Source: Zygnema cylindricum (taxonomy: Eukaryota; Streptophyta; Zygnematophyceae; Zygnematales; Zygnemataceae). Taken from it: DNA of 49,112 bases. Both the position numbers and the translations under genes were made by a program. Location: the NCBI GenBank assembly GCA_037447655.1, contig JBBHKE010001578.1, forward strand, positions 351,295-400,406, written 5' to 3'. Shown here one piece after another: positions 1 to 19,099 of the stretch. Under the pieces are notes generated by a model, which ran no database searches, was not told the origin of the DNA, and saw nothing but the letters and a program-made list of their open reading frames with translations. Numbering within the stretch: position 1 is the stretch's first letter; each line of letters starts with the position of its first letter.

Positions 1-339
1 AAAAAACCGAAAAATCCCAAAAACTATCAAACAACTTCTGAAATAGCTTTTCGAAAGCTTCTCGAAAACCTTACAAAAAGATTTACAAAAAATTGTTAAA
101 TAATGCTCTCAAAAATCTCGAAAAAGAGTAGAGAGAAATAGCGTGGACGATTGTGAGAGGAAAGGTCGAAAAAGATAGGAAGGGAGAGACCGTTAAGAGG
201 GCGAGAGGGAGATAGAGGGAGTTTGTGAGAAAGGGACGAGGGAAGACGGGTAGGAAAGAGAGGGCGGGAGGAGAGAGAGAGAGAGAGAGGGATGGGGATA
301 GAAGGAGAAGGTAGAGAGGGATAAAGTCTTCAACAAACT

Positions 340-560
340 ATCAAAAACCCTAAAAAGCCAAAAAAACCCCAAAAAAAAACCCCAAAATAAAATCCAAAAT
401 AAAACCCAAAAAAAAACCTAAAAAAAAACTTAAAAAAAAACCTAAAAAAAACTTTAAAAAAAACTTAAAAAAAAACCTTAAAATAAAACCTTAAAAAAAA
501 CCTTAAAAAAACTTTGAAAAAAGCCTAAAAACCCCACAAAAACCCCAAAAATCCCCCCAT
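340..560. repeat. A-rich minisatellite, telomere-like CCTAAAAA units
   Basis: The stretch is made of degenerate units of the form AAAAAACCTTAAAA and AAAACCCTAAAAA. It lies directly next to the donor side of the ELO exon, so on the minus strand it fills the beginning of the following intron as TTTTAAGG-type units. The units resemble plant telomere repeat (CCCTAAA), but the spacing is irregular and it is not a telomeric array. Bases 1-340 upstream hold only GA-rich low-complexity sequence. Confidence 0.7.
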
Positions 561-562
561 AC

Positions 563-763
563 CTCCATCCAAAGGTAGCACATCATCATCACCACACAGT
601 GGTGGTACACGTGCAAAAAATTGAGAGGTTTTTTTTTCAACACCAGAATTAATGTGTCCAAAAGCTCGTAAAATTTGCTTAAATAGTAGACGTAAGACCA
701 AAAAAACATCCTTCCCATCGGTTTCGTCCCGACCGGCAAACAAAATAACCACTTGTATTTTCC
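563..763 (-). CDS. ELO-type fatty-acid elongase, one internal exon
   Basis: ELO proteins are ER-membrane condensing enzymes that add two carbons from malonyl-CoA to long acyl-CoA chains. The 201-bp exon (67 codons) encodes, in order, a LPVGTKPMGRMFFWSYVYYL segment, the KFYELLDT motif, a KKKPLNFLH stretch and the diagnostic histidine box HVYHH (HxxHH), followed by a hydrophobic segment. These are the core ELO motifs. On the minus strand the exon is bounded by a pyrimidine-rich acceptor (ttctcag) at 764-770 and a GTATGG donor starting at 562. The N-terminal exons should lie to the right, but I could not find them among the AT-rich repeats up to 3.2 kb. The C-terminal exons fall outside the window to the left. 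An intact histidine box is unlike seed-plant ELO-like proteins. I am confident of the family but cannot assign substrate preference. Confidence 0.82.
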
Positions 764-829
764 CTGAGAAAATGACAAAAAGAGAGAGGCGAAATAGGGA
801 AATAAAGGGCAAAAAAAACGTCAAAAAGG

Positions 830-1420
830 TGAGAGTTTGGTCAGTTTTAGTCAATTTTTGTCAAATTTTGGTCAAATTTGGTCAGAATTCAGTTAAATTT
901 TGTGAAATTTTCTGAAATTTGTTGAAAATTGGTGAAAAATTGGTCATATCCTAGTCGATTGGATATAAAAAATGGCCGAATTTTGATTAACATTTGCAAA
1001 AATTGCTCAAATAATAGACGTAAGAGCAGAAAAACAAACTTCCAAATCGGTTTTGTCCCGACCGGTAAACAGAATAACCACTTGTACTTTCCCTAAGACA
1101 ACGACAAAAAAGAAAAGAGAAAAAAAAACGGTAAAAAAGGTAAGGTTTCATTGGATTTGGTGGATTTTTGTAAATTTCGGTCAATTTTGGTAAAAAAATG
1201 GTTATATTTTGGTCAAATTTTAGTCCTAGTTTGGTCAAATTTGGTCAAAAATTGGCAGATTTTGTCATATTTATGTCAAATTTGGTCAAATTTTAGTCCT
1301 AGTTTGGTCAAATTTGGTCAAAAACATATTTATGTCAAATTTGGTCAAATTTTAATCAAAGTTTGGTGAAATTTTGTCCAATTTGGCCAATTTTTGGTCA
1401 AAAGTTTGGGCTGGAGATCG
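830..1420. repeat. GGTCAAATTT tandem-like repeat
   Basis: Degenerate units of about 10 to 17 bp, TTGGTCAAATTTGGTCAAAA and variants, run through this part of the ELO intron and are interrupted by the duplicated exon. The copies are diverged. The remainder to about 3.1 kb is A/T-rich low-complexity sequence in which I see no gene. Confidence 0.6.
985..1145 (-). pseudogene. frameshifted duplicate of the ELO exon
   Basis: This segment repeats about 160 bp of the neighbouring ELO exon and its acceptor side (roughly 660-835). It still has a tcttag acceptor followed by codons for GKYKWLFCLPVGTKP. A one-base length difference after that point throws the frame, so the WSYVYYL motif continues in another frame and the HxxHH part is missing. 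It is a partial tandem duplication lying in the intron upstream of the intact exon. If spliced in, it would disrupt the message. Confidence 0.72.
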
Positions 1421-3200
1421 GTAAAAGTTGAATGGAAAAAAAAGTGGATTCAATTTAAAAAAATGTGGTTTCTACTTAAGAAAGTTTCATGGTTTCAATC
1501 TAAAAAAAATGGTTTTCAAAATAAAAAAATTGGTTTGAATTTAAGAAATCTGGCACTAAAAAATTGCTTTTGGACAAAAAAATCGCCTTGATCAAACTTT
1601 TAGCCCAAAATCTTTCAGCACTTCACTAGATTTCTCCTAAAACTAAAAATAGAAAACATGTAAGTTCCATAATGTGACTATAATGTTAAATGGGTTAAAT
1701 TTTGTCATATTGGTTAATTACAATTCCATTCTCATTTTTTTGAAAATGAGGTTTTGAGTGGTTAAAAGAGTTTCAAATAATAAAAATGCAGAAAAAAATA
1801 ACTAACCTTTAAGGTGTACAAAGGTATCTTATAAAATTATTTAAAGAATTGGATTTTAACGAATCAAATTTAAAGACTCGAATTTCACTATACCGATTCA
1901 TTTTCAAATATTATACTTTTTTTACTTCTTACTTATGTCTCTAAATTGACAACCATTGTTTTCAACCTCACAACAAATTATTCCAAAAATTTAATTATTC
2001 TCGTTCAAAATTTGAGAATCAAACGACATTTCTCGATGAAAAATGTAAAATATATGTCTCAAAAAAGAATGAACAAAAACAGAAACAAAACAAAAAAAAA
2101 AAATATGTATCCGCTCAAAATCAAAAAACAAAAAAAAAAAACGTAAAAGCAAAAAAAAAGGAGTGTCTCCTCTCAAAATCAACATTGAGAAAAAACAAAA
2201 TTAAATCACTATTTTTTTTTGAGTATCTTTCATAACATTGTTTATTCAATTTTGTGTTTGTTATTTGCAAAACCAATTTCTACATTTTTACATTCCTTAA
2301 CTTCATTAATTTCTTCCAATCGGATCCTTTTTTTTCAATAAATAACTTTAAGGGACAAGGGCACAAATAAGGTCTATAATTTTTTAAAATCTAATTAAAA
2401 ATTTGAAAAAATGTCATCCATTAAAAAAAAAATCATCCTCAAAATTGCAATTAATTTTGAATTTATTGTTGCCATTATATTATTGATTGTATTTTTTGTA
2501 TTATAAAATTCTTGGTTTATAACTTGTTTTCATTTCTTTTTAATTTTAATTTACCCTCCCTCCCTCCCCCTCTACCTCTTCCCACCTCCCCTCCCCTCCT
2601 CTCCTCTCCCTTCCCCGAATTGTTGGCAACAAATCTGTTGGTATTTTGAATAATTTTGTGCGTACTTTTCAGAGTTATGGACTACTGGCAACAAAAAGTA
2701 GTAAAACAGCTCAAATAGGCAAAACCTAAATATTTTAAGACCATAGGGGCGGATGTTCGGATAATGATTGGCAAATCTGATAATAAAGCACCATATATGA
2801 AATTTTCATTCAAAGCAAATTAATTCGATAACGGTTCGCGAAAAGGAAGGAAAAATAACTTCGAAATACTGACAAAGGTTTGCATAAATACCCTTTAACT
2901 TACAAATCTTAAGGATTATAGAAGGTTCATCTCAATTTCATTTATAACCTTAAACAAACTGAGAAATTCTGCTTATAAAGTTGAAACTTTAAATAGTGAA
3001 TCAATGTGTATTGTTTGTTGTGAACACTGAAACAAAAAAGAAACCAGTGAAAAAATGAACAAACTTTAAAAACAATACAAGAAACCAAAAGAAAACCCTA
3101 AAAAACATAATTAACATCCCCAATTAAACATAGGAATACAGAGACAAACTAAAAAAACAACATTGTGAAATGACGTAAAAAGACAAAACTTTCATCCCAC

Positions 3201-3384
3201 CTTTCACAAGGATGGGAACTCCTTCCAACGGACGTAAACCGTCCAGCGATCCCCGTTCTATGCCGTTAACAGTTTTCTGTAAAACGGTATCGGATGATTC
3301 CATGAGCTCCACAACGGAGTGGGAGCTTTCATTTAACTGAAGCGCCCGGTGAAGGAAAAACTGGAGAACATTGGACTTGCTGAC
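3201..3384 (-). CDS. exon-like open frame, unidentified
   Basis: A 184-bp open frame on the minus strand follows a long pyrimidine tract ending in cccctcag and ends at a GTGGGA donor. It reads VSKSNVLQFFLHRALQ and onward to DGLRPLEGVPILVK. The last part vaguely recalls the PLxGVPxxVK entry motif of amidase-signature proteins, but no Lys-Ser-Ser triad is visible and the match is weak. It directly follows exon 1 of the syntaxin-like gene. It joins that exon in frame only if the second AG (gtcag) is used, and the resulting sequence does not look like a syntaxin. It could be an alternative exon, part of an overlapping gene, or a captured fragment. Confidence 0.35.
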
Positions 3385-3426
3385 CTGAGGGGGAGAGAGA
3401 GAGAGAGAGAGAGGGAGAGAGCCTAC

Positions 3427-3614
3427 AACTTCTCGCGAAGCTGCGGAGTATCTTTTGGTGTGCCCAGCGAGTTGGAAAGGCGTCGGAAACTGGCAATCTG
3501 TGTGTTCATGTGGAACACTCCGGCTGCCAGAGCCTGAGACGCCTCCGCGCCCGAACTCATATTGCGAAGCGGGGCTCGCGTGGGAAGACCGTTGTCAAAG
3601 TCCTGGAAGCTCAT
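3427..3614 (-). CDS. SYP2-type Qa-SNARE (syntaxin), exon 1
   Basis: The protein begins MSFQDFDNG and includes ASQALAAGVFHMN, FRRLSNSLGTPKDTPQLREK. This matches the N-terminus of plant SYP2 syntaxins (PEP12/VAM3 type), which act in vacuolar and prevacuolar membrane fusion. In that family the LGTPKDTPELREKL segment starts the three-helix regulatory domain. The exon has 62 codons plus two bases and ends at a GTAGGC donor. The SNARE helix and membrane anchor would be in later exons. I could not recognise these to the left, so the gene is either split by long introns running out of the window or is only a fragment. A telo-box (AACCCTAAA) lies about 130 bp upstream, and the NFRKB-like gene is divergent to the right. 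Confidence 0.75.
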
Positions 3615-3745
3615 GGCTGGTGTGCACGGAAATGAAACCGTTAACTACAAAAATAGTTTTAGGTTTTTCGTTTTCGGACGTTTCCTTTTGAGAGGGCGAT
3701 GTGACAGGTTGGGGAGGGTGTGGAGGAGTAAGGGTGGAAGTTGCG

Positions 3746-3754
3746 AACCCTAAA
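3746..3754. promoter_or_regulatory. telo-box upstream of the SYP2-like gene
   Basis: The motif AACCCTAAA sits about 130 bp upstream of the minus-strand ATG at 3614. Telo-boxes are known plant promoter or 5'-leader elements of growth-related genes. The same motif occurs near the starts of the NFRKB-like and HLTF-like genes in this window. Confidence 0.4.
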
Positions 3755-3932
3755 GGGTGTAAGGAGGGAAGGAGGAGAAGTTAGGAGGTGAGGAAACGGA
3801 TTAAACGTGAGAAGGAAGAATCTTTATTCTGAGCGCCACGTGGTGAGACGCGAGAGCAGTTTGCGGAACACGGATCGACAAAATCGCTTCCACCGTTTCG
3901 GGATAGTATGTTAGAAAAGGTGCGAATATGTA

Positions 3933-4552
3933 CAGTACACCGTCGATCGTATTTAGCGTGTTGAACACTAATTCGGCGCCCTTGAATTTTGAGGGTTTTG
4001 CCTAAAATAGGGTAAATGATACTAGTTTTTCTTGTACGCTAATTACGAGATGAACAATTAGTGTATACCATTTTAATTTATGTATTTTTTATTAGTGTGG
4101 AGTACGGAACGTGTCGGTACGTATAAAAATGTACTTTTTAATTATTCAAGTACGGATATTTTAATAAAATATTTGCTATCACACGAAATTCGGTGTACGA
4201 TTTAAAAGACTTCGTACTTGCACCTGTTTTAGTGTCATTTATTTGTCGCGTGTTGCCTATAAAACCCTAAAAAACCGAAATTAGAGTTAGGAATTAATTA
4301 GAGTGAAAGATGGCGACAGTGTACGAATTGTCAGAATTTGTAATTATACCTATATTAATGTGTATATCCTCTCGACAAATCAGCTGTACCCATATTGGCG
4401 TTCGTTGAAAAATTAGTGTATATTACCATAACCAAACAATTAGAATGTATGATTTTTTCCAAAATTTTCAAATTCTTAAATAGCGTTCACCACGGTAATT
4501 ATTTTTATACGCTAAAAAAACTTGCACGCTAATAACGATTGGCGGTGTACTG
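3933..4552. mobile_element. Tc1/mariner-like MITE E1 between divergent genes
   Basis: Terminal inverted repeats of about 28 bp begin CAGTACACCG and continue to TTAGCGTG. They match at about 25 of 28 positions and are flanked by TA on both sides. The 620-bp interior has no coding capacity. CAGT-type ends with a TA duplication are typical of Tc1/mariner derivatives. It lies in the intergenic space between the SYP2-like gene (minus) and the NFRKB-like gene (plus). Confidence 0.7.
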
Positions 4553-4599
4553 TACAGTACAGTACTTTACTGTACTACTGTAGCGATACACGGTGCACT

Positions 4600-4822
4600 G
4601 TAGCGTCTAGGGTTTCAGGTTTAAGAGTTCACTTCTGGGGTTTAGGGTTTCGGGTGTAGGCTTAGGGTTTCTAGGCGTCTCCAGCCATGGCTTGTCGTTC
4701 ATCCAAACTGTAACTGTCGCGTCACATCGACCACGACCAGAATTCCTCCTTAAGGCCAAAGCTAAGGTCTAGTTAGTTTAGGGTTTCCGGTTCAGGGTCA
4801 GGGTTTTTAGGAGTCCTCAACC
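4600..4822 (+). promoter_or_regulatory. telo-box-rich leader with a uORF and a duplicated start region
   Basis: At least four TAGGGTTT (reverse AAACCCTA) motifs occur in this 220-bp stretch. A uORF of eight codons, MACRSSKL, starts at 4687 in the good context gccATGG and stops at 4713. Its surroundings (TAGGGTTTCTAGG, then CCATGGCTTGTCGTTCATCC) repeat at the true start (TTTTTAGGAGTCC, then CCATGGCTCGTCATCCCTCA). The start region therefore appears tandemly duplicated with about 140-bp spacing. A uORF of this kind often lowers translation of the main frame; that effect is inference here. Confidence 0.5.
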
Positions 4823-13706
<8,884 letters not shown>

Positions 13707-13944
13707 AAGCAAAAAAGAGATGCCACTTGGCAGTCAGGGGAAGGACCAACGAGAGAAGAGAATCTTGGAGATATTTTTAATGCGACAATGTCACATTTGA
13801 CAATACGTCCATCTGAAACTAAAGGCGTCGATTTGTCGAAAATGGGTGGGACAAAAGAAGACCGGAAAAGGTCTATTTGAGGGAAAAAGTACGGTGGTTA
13901 ATGAAGGCGAGGAAAGCTTTCAAAAGAAATGGCCATAGACTTGA

Positions 13945-14328
13945 AGGGAGAGGAGAGAGGGAGGAGAGAGAGAGGAAGCTAAAGTAGAGGATAGAAATCG
14001 ACATGAACTGAGAGTGGTTGAAAGCGGTTGGGTGAATAACAATAACAACAAAAACAAGTCCAAAAACAATAGTAATAACAATAGGAATAGCAATAGTAAT
14101 AAAAATAATAATGGTGATAACAATGCTGCAAATATGCATTCGAGCAATTCTATTGGACCAGTCCTTGGAGGAAAAAGCTTATTTATAAACCAACCTCAAG
14201 ACTCTCAGCCGTATAGTTCAATTAAAGTAGAGAGGAGAGGAGAGTCGTTTAAAAAAAGGAAATTTATGTGGTCGGGGGAAATTGGTACTTATGGACAAAT
14301 TGGGGAACAAAATAGAGGTCAAGGGTAG
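13945..14328 (+). CDS. Asn-rich open frame, possible alternative last exon
   Basis: A 384-bp plus-strand frame starts just after an in-frame TGA. It encodes an Arg/Glu-rich start, EEAKVEDRNRHELRVVESGW, a run of about 40 mostly Asn/Lys/Ser residues from AAT/AAC triplets, then SNSIGPVLGGKSLFINQPQ and VERRGESFKKRKFMWSGEIG before a stop. The part after the Asn run looks protein-like. It lies about 240 bp downstream of the proposed last exon of the NFRKB-like gene on the same strand, so it could be an alternative C-terminus. I found no clear acceptor and do not recognise the sequence. It may be chance. Confidence 0.28.
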   Translation, partial: RERREGGEREEAKVEDRNRHELRVVESGWVNNNNNKNKSKNNSNNNRNSNSNKNNNGDNNAANMHSSNSIGPVLGGKSLFINQPQDSQPYSSIKVERRGESFKKRKFMWSGEIGTYGQIGEQNRGQG

Positions 14329-14329
14329 G

Positions 14330-15480
14330 AGGGTGAAAGGGGAGTGGAGGGAGTGGAGAATAGGTGGTCGAATAGGTATTCATTTGCATGTAGAGAAGGG
14401 GAGAAGTGAGAGGAGAGAGGGAAGAGAGGGAAGAGAGGGAAGAGAGAGGTGAATTGTCCCTGCGGGAGAGGGGGGAGGGAGGGTGAAGGTTTTCTTCCTT
14501 GGAAATGGATGGTTAGTCAATCCATTTGGTTATTTGTCAAACGATTTTGAAAATGAATTAAAAAGTCGGTTTCTCATGGACATGCCTATAATAGTAAAAA
14601 GAAAAAAAAAAAAAAAAATTGTTGTATGTTATTCAATAAAGAAAAAATTCTTGATGGTTATCCATTTCTACAACTTTACCATTGTCTTAAACTTTTTGGC
14701 TTCAAAATACTTTTTGGTTTTCATTTTTTGGATTTAAGTACTTTGGTTTCAAACTTTTTGTGTGTAAACATTTTCGTTTGAAGTCTTATGGTTTTAAATT
14801 TCTCAACTGAAAACATTTGGGTCTTAAACTTTGTAAACTTGAAGAATTTTTTTTTTTTGGTTTTGCATTACGTTGCTGATTGAAATCTGTTTTGAGGATG
14901 ATAAAATGGTTTATTTTTAACGAGTAAATGAGAATGATGCTAGAAAAAATCATATGTTCATAATTTTTCTATTTTACTTATGAGTCCATATGGAAGTGTC
15001 AAGGGTGAGGCACTGATGCGAGTCACCCTAGCGACACCACTTTTCTTATTTCTACAATGAAAAAGGAAGGTTGTGAAACACATAGTGCTTAGTAAAATGC
15101 TCCTTGTTTTCATGTGATACTGTTTTAAAGTGTTTTAAATAAAGTGTTTAGTGCACAGAGGTGTGAAATTCTACAAAGCATGAAGAAAATTCTGATCTAC
15201 AATGTACGATGTTTGACGAATTCACTTACTTTGTACTTTTGCCACTCATATCAGTTATCCATTGACATGTAGCCCTTTCCAGATAGAAAAGGACTTTGTT
15301 AAGGAAGTACAATAGCAAGCCATTTGAGGACTTGGGAACGTAAAATGAAAAGTGAACTGAACTTCGAACGAGCGTCCACGTAAGCTAAAAGAGAAAACAG
15401 TTCAAATGAACTCACACAAACAAGGGCAAGCCAACAAAGGATGATAATGAAAAGAACAAAAAACACAACAAAAGAATGTA
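14330..15480. other. intergenic stretch without recognised genes
   Basis: It contains GA-rich low complexity at 14400-14480, a poly-A run near 14605, and TTTTGGTTT-rich AT sequence to 14900. The remainder is unremarkable AT-rich DNA. I see no gene. Confidence 0.6.
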
Positions 15481-15481
15481 C

Positions 15482-15777
15482 CCGAAACAAAAACTGTCTA
15501 ATCAAACCTCCATAGAGCTTATGGACGACTAACAACAACAATCCTTGAGGCTCGGTGGAGCACGCCGAGGTAGTTACGAATCCGTCAACGATCCGTGACA
15601 ACAATAGCTGATGGAAGGAGGTTAGAAGCCTGCACTTGCGTAAAGCCACGGATAAAGTTCATGATAAAAAGAAGTAAGCACAAGAGTAGGCTCCCACTGG
15701 TCCTCCTCTTCCGAAAGAATGCCGAACACAAGCATGGAGGAACTCATCCAAAGCATCTCCAAGACAACGAAAAATCT
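15482..15777 (-). pseudogene. coding-like exon with one stop, unidentified
   Basis: On the minus strand, between a gattgtag acceptor and a GTACAT donor, one frame reads IFRCLGDALDEFLHACVRHS, then FGRGGPVGAYSCAYFFLS, a TGA at 15659-15661, and then LRKCRLLTSFHQLLLSRIVD to LVVHKLYGGLIRQFLFR. Composition is Leu/His/Cys-rich and helical-looking, as in HEAT-like repeat proteins. I do not recognise the family. The single stop suggests a pseudogene exon or a mis-set frame. A diverged copy of the flanking sequence lies at about 17800-17890. Confidence 0.35.
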
Positions 15778-15964
15778 CTACAATCACCGTAATGCAGTCA
15801 CCTATAGTACCCTGGTGTGCATAATCACGGTCCTCAGCAAAAATGAGTCACCGACTTCATTAAAAAGCGCGATGTTAAACTATCTGAGTCCATGGGAACA
15901 AAAAGAGGCAGCAATGCCAAAAATGGAAAACTACATGTAGAGGGAAGCAAACATGTCGAGCCGG

Positions 15965-16170
15965 CTTAAAACATTTACGACAAGCGAAGCGAGGGAGGGA
16001 GGGAGGGAGGGACGGCGCGAAGCGAGGAAAGCTAACGAAATATCTAAACCGATGCATCTGGTTTTCCTCAGATTGAAAACAAGAGAAAAGAAGAAGAGGA
16101 AGAGGGACAAAAACAAAGTGGAGAAGAAGGGAGGAGAAGAGAAAGGAAGGAAGAGGAGAGATGAGAGGTG
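15965..16170. repeat. purine-rich low-complexity tract
   Basis: GAGGGAGGGAGGGAGGGACGG followed by GAAGAGGA-type sequence. Open frames through it in several phases come from the base bias. No gene is supported. Confidence 0.6.
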
Positions 16171-16669
16171 AAGGGTGTGTTAAACCAAGAAACAAAACAG
16201 CACAAGGGACATGAGACAGAAAGTGATAGGAAAACAACTAGTTTTTATTACTTTTATTTTTGATTTTTGGGAGTTATTGTATTAAGTGCACGGTATCAAA
16301 TTGATAATGTAAAATTTAGCATAGCGTTTTATAAGTCAAAGTGGGAGGAAATCTAAGTCACAACAAAGTGGGAGGATCTAGAAGGCATCAGCCAGGTCGG
16401 GGATGGGTAATATTGAAATCGGGGAGGAGGAGGGGAAAGGATTTGGTGTTCTAGGTAGGGGTGGGGGAATCAATCAAAGGGAGAGGAAGGAGGGAGGAGG
16501 ATATAATTTTCTTCTAGGGTGGAGGAAAAGTGTCCGAAGGGAGTGGGGGAGAAAATTGTCGGTCTTTAAATATGTATATATACATTATTATTTTAATTTA
16601 AATTTAATTTGTGGTTTGTGGTTTGTGGTTTGTGGTTTGTGTGCCTGGTTTTATTTGTGTTTTCTATAT

Positions 16670-17310
16670 ATCGATATGAAAATATATCACGATCTGCAGA
16701 CGAATCGCGATCTGAAAACATATCGCGATCTGAAAATATATCGCGATATGAAAATGTATCGCGATCTGCAGACGAATCGCGATTCTGAAAATATATCTCG
16801 ATCTGAAAACATATCGCGATCTGCAGACAAATCGCGATCTCAAAATATATCGCGATCTGAAAACATATCGCGATCTGCAGAAAATCGCGATCTGAGAGCA
16901 TATCGCGATTCGTATCGCGATCTGAGAACATATCGCGATCTGCAGACGAATCGCGATTCTGAAAATATATCTCGATCTGAAAACATATCGCAATCTGCAG
17001 ACGAATCGCGATCTGAAAACATATCACGATCTGCATACTTATCTCGGTCTCAAACATATCGGGATCTGCAGAAAATTTTGATCTGAAAACATATCACGAA
17101 TCTCGATATGAAAATATATCGCAATCTGCAGACGAATCGCCATCTCAAAACATATCGCGATCTGCAGACGAGTCGCGATCCGAAGACATCGCGATCTGTG
17201 ATCGAATCGCGATTTCACGACATATCGCGATCTGCAGACTAATGGCGATCTGATTAAATATCGCGATCTGCAGACGAATCGCGATCAGATGCAGCGCGAT
17301 CCGTAAACGC
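16670..17310. repeat. minisatellite of 18-bp units with TCGCGA core
   Basis: About 35 units alternate between ATATCGCGATCTGAAAAC and AATCGCGATCTGCAGACG. Each carries the palindrome TCGCGA (often ATCGCGAT), and every second unit also carries CTGCAG. The 18-bp period is a multiple of three and the unit avoids stops, so long frames appear on both strands (for example RDLQTNRD repeats of 227 codons). These are by-products of the array. The right end degrades near 17310. One similar unit recurs at about 27345. Confidence 0.9.
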
Positions 17311-17659
17311 ATCGAGACGGAGAGGAAGTGACGTCGCGTAGTGAGGCGAAATACTATTAGACTAGACTAATATCAGTCTCATCTCCCAGCTCTAATCTAG
17401 TATTAACGATACTGAATTCTACATAAGACACATTAGTACTAGAACTGGCCATGCTTATCTTAGAAACCATCATTTTTGCATGAAGTCACAGACGATCAAC
17501 CTCATCCTATTGCTTGATAAAAAAGACAAAAAAAAGAAAACAAAAAGAAAACAAAATCTAGTTGTTCCTAGCACGTGCACATTATAGCATCAATAAAAAG
17601 TTATTTTATAACAATTTTTCTTGTGACAGCACAGGTTATCAAAGAGTTGTTCCGCCAAG

Positions 17660-17780
17660 AATATTGTCATTATAACATTTACTATTATCATTGCTATTAT
17701 TATTACTGTTCTCATTACTATTACTATTACTGTTACTGTTACTGTTACTATTACTATTTTACTTCTTTTATAACTAGTAC
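17660..17780. repeat. ATTACTGTTACT triplet-like repeat
   Basis: Degenerate TTACTATTACTGTTACTG units. Downstream, 17820-17890 resembles 15860-15930 (shared words ATGTTAAAC, ATGAAGTC, TTGTTCC on the minus strand), which suggests an old duplication. Between 17900 and 19100 I see only AT-rich sequence and a (CTC)n run. Confidence 0.6.
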
Positions 17781-18546
17781 TATTGTTATTACTATCAATA
17801 TTAGAAGAAGTAGACTTCATTACTCTATTAAGAAAGCACGGTGTTAAACCATCTAAAGTACATCGGAACAACAATACAAAAGTGGACTGCAAAAGACGAA
17901 ACTGAAAAACTGAACATAGAGTTAACTCAAATACTGATGACTCCTGTCACTATGTATTACTTTATTTCATTCAAGGCCTCCAACTTCTCAAGTTTTGCTA
18001 TTTCAATCAGGAATTCCTCACTGAGATACTAAAGATTATTTGTATATCATTTAAAACAAACTGGGTGACAAACTAAATTTAGTCACATGGAACTCAAAAT
18101 TGATTGGATGTCGAAAGCAACCATGTGACTAAAAAAAGGTGACAATAATTTTTCGTTCGACCAAAGAAGTTTTACAAAAATGAAGCGAAAAAGAGCAAAA
18201 AAATGATTCGAATCAACGACTTTTTATCGGAAAGAAGTAGGAAGCAAATTGAAGTTTCCAGCCTCGGCTGACTAAATTTGATTAAATCACTACATTATTT
18301 ACAGTATTACAACTTTTCAGTTGTTTTTTTTTATGGGTTTTTGAAATTCCCAATAAATTAAAGGTAAATCTACTTGCAGCTCAAAAACTTCCTTTGTGGG
18401 AATCTCTCTATGTGAACACACTTCCCTGAACATAACACGAGGAAGTTATCTAAAATTTAACTCCTAATATATGACAAAAGACGCTACATTATTTCCTGCT
18501 TCTAAAGAAGTATTCAAAAAGTGTGAAACCAGTTCTTCCTCCTCAT

Positions 18547-18620
18547 CCTTTCTCCTCCTCCTCCTCCTCCTCCTCCTCCTCCTCCTCCTCCACATCCTCC
18601 TCGTCCTCCTCCTTATCCTT
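18547..18620. repeat. (CTC)n microsatellite
   Basis: A near-perfect TCC/CTC triplet run of about 70 bp downstream of the HLTF-like gene. Confidence 0.9.
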
Positions 18621-19099
18621 CTTGATAAAGGATTTGAACATTTGCCATAATCTGAATGGCATATAACAAAGGCCTAAAACTTTCTATCTATATTGTCTGT
18701 AAATTTGCGTAAAAAAGTCTTCAGAACTAACTGAAACTAAGTCCCACGTACTCCTGTCTATAGATTCAACTTACAATTTTTTGAGAAAACCAGGTCTAAC
18801 TATCAAAAACTGACATCCACAGTACATAAAATTCAACTTTATACAAAGATAAAGAAACTACGTCCAACAAATCTAATCGATTTTATTTTTTTGAAAGTCA
18901 AAGTCTAATCTCTTCTTACATCATTTACAATCCCATAAGAAACTTTACCCATATTAATGTTTACAAAAAAACTACGTCCAAACTAATGTTAACGAAACAA
19001 CATCCAAACAAATGTAATTGAATGGAAACAAACTCTTGGAAAGACACAATTATCTCACTTACTCATATATCTCATTTCAGAAAAGTTTCAAAAATGTCA

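Noticed and set aside
16403-17086. 227-codon frame with RDLQTNRD repeats, and minus-strand counterparts
   Set aside because: The frames are created by an 18-bp stop-free minisatellite and are open in several phases on both strands.
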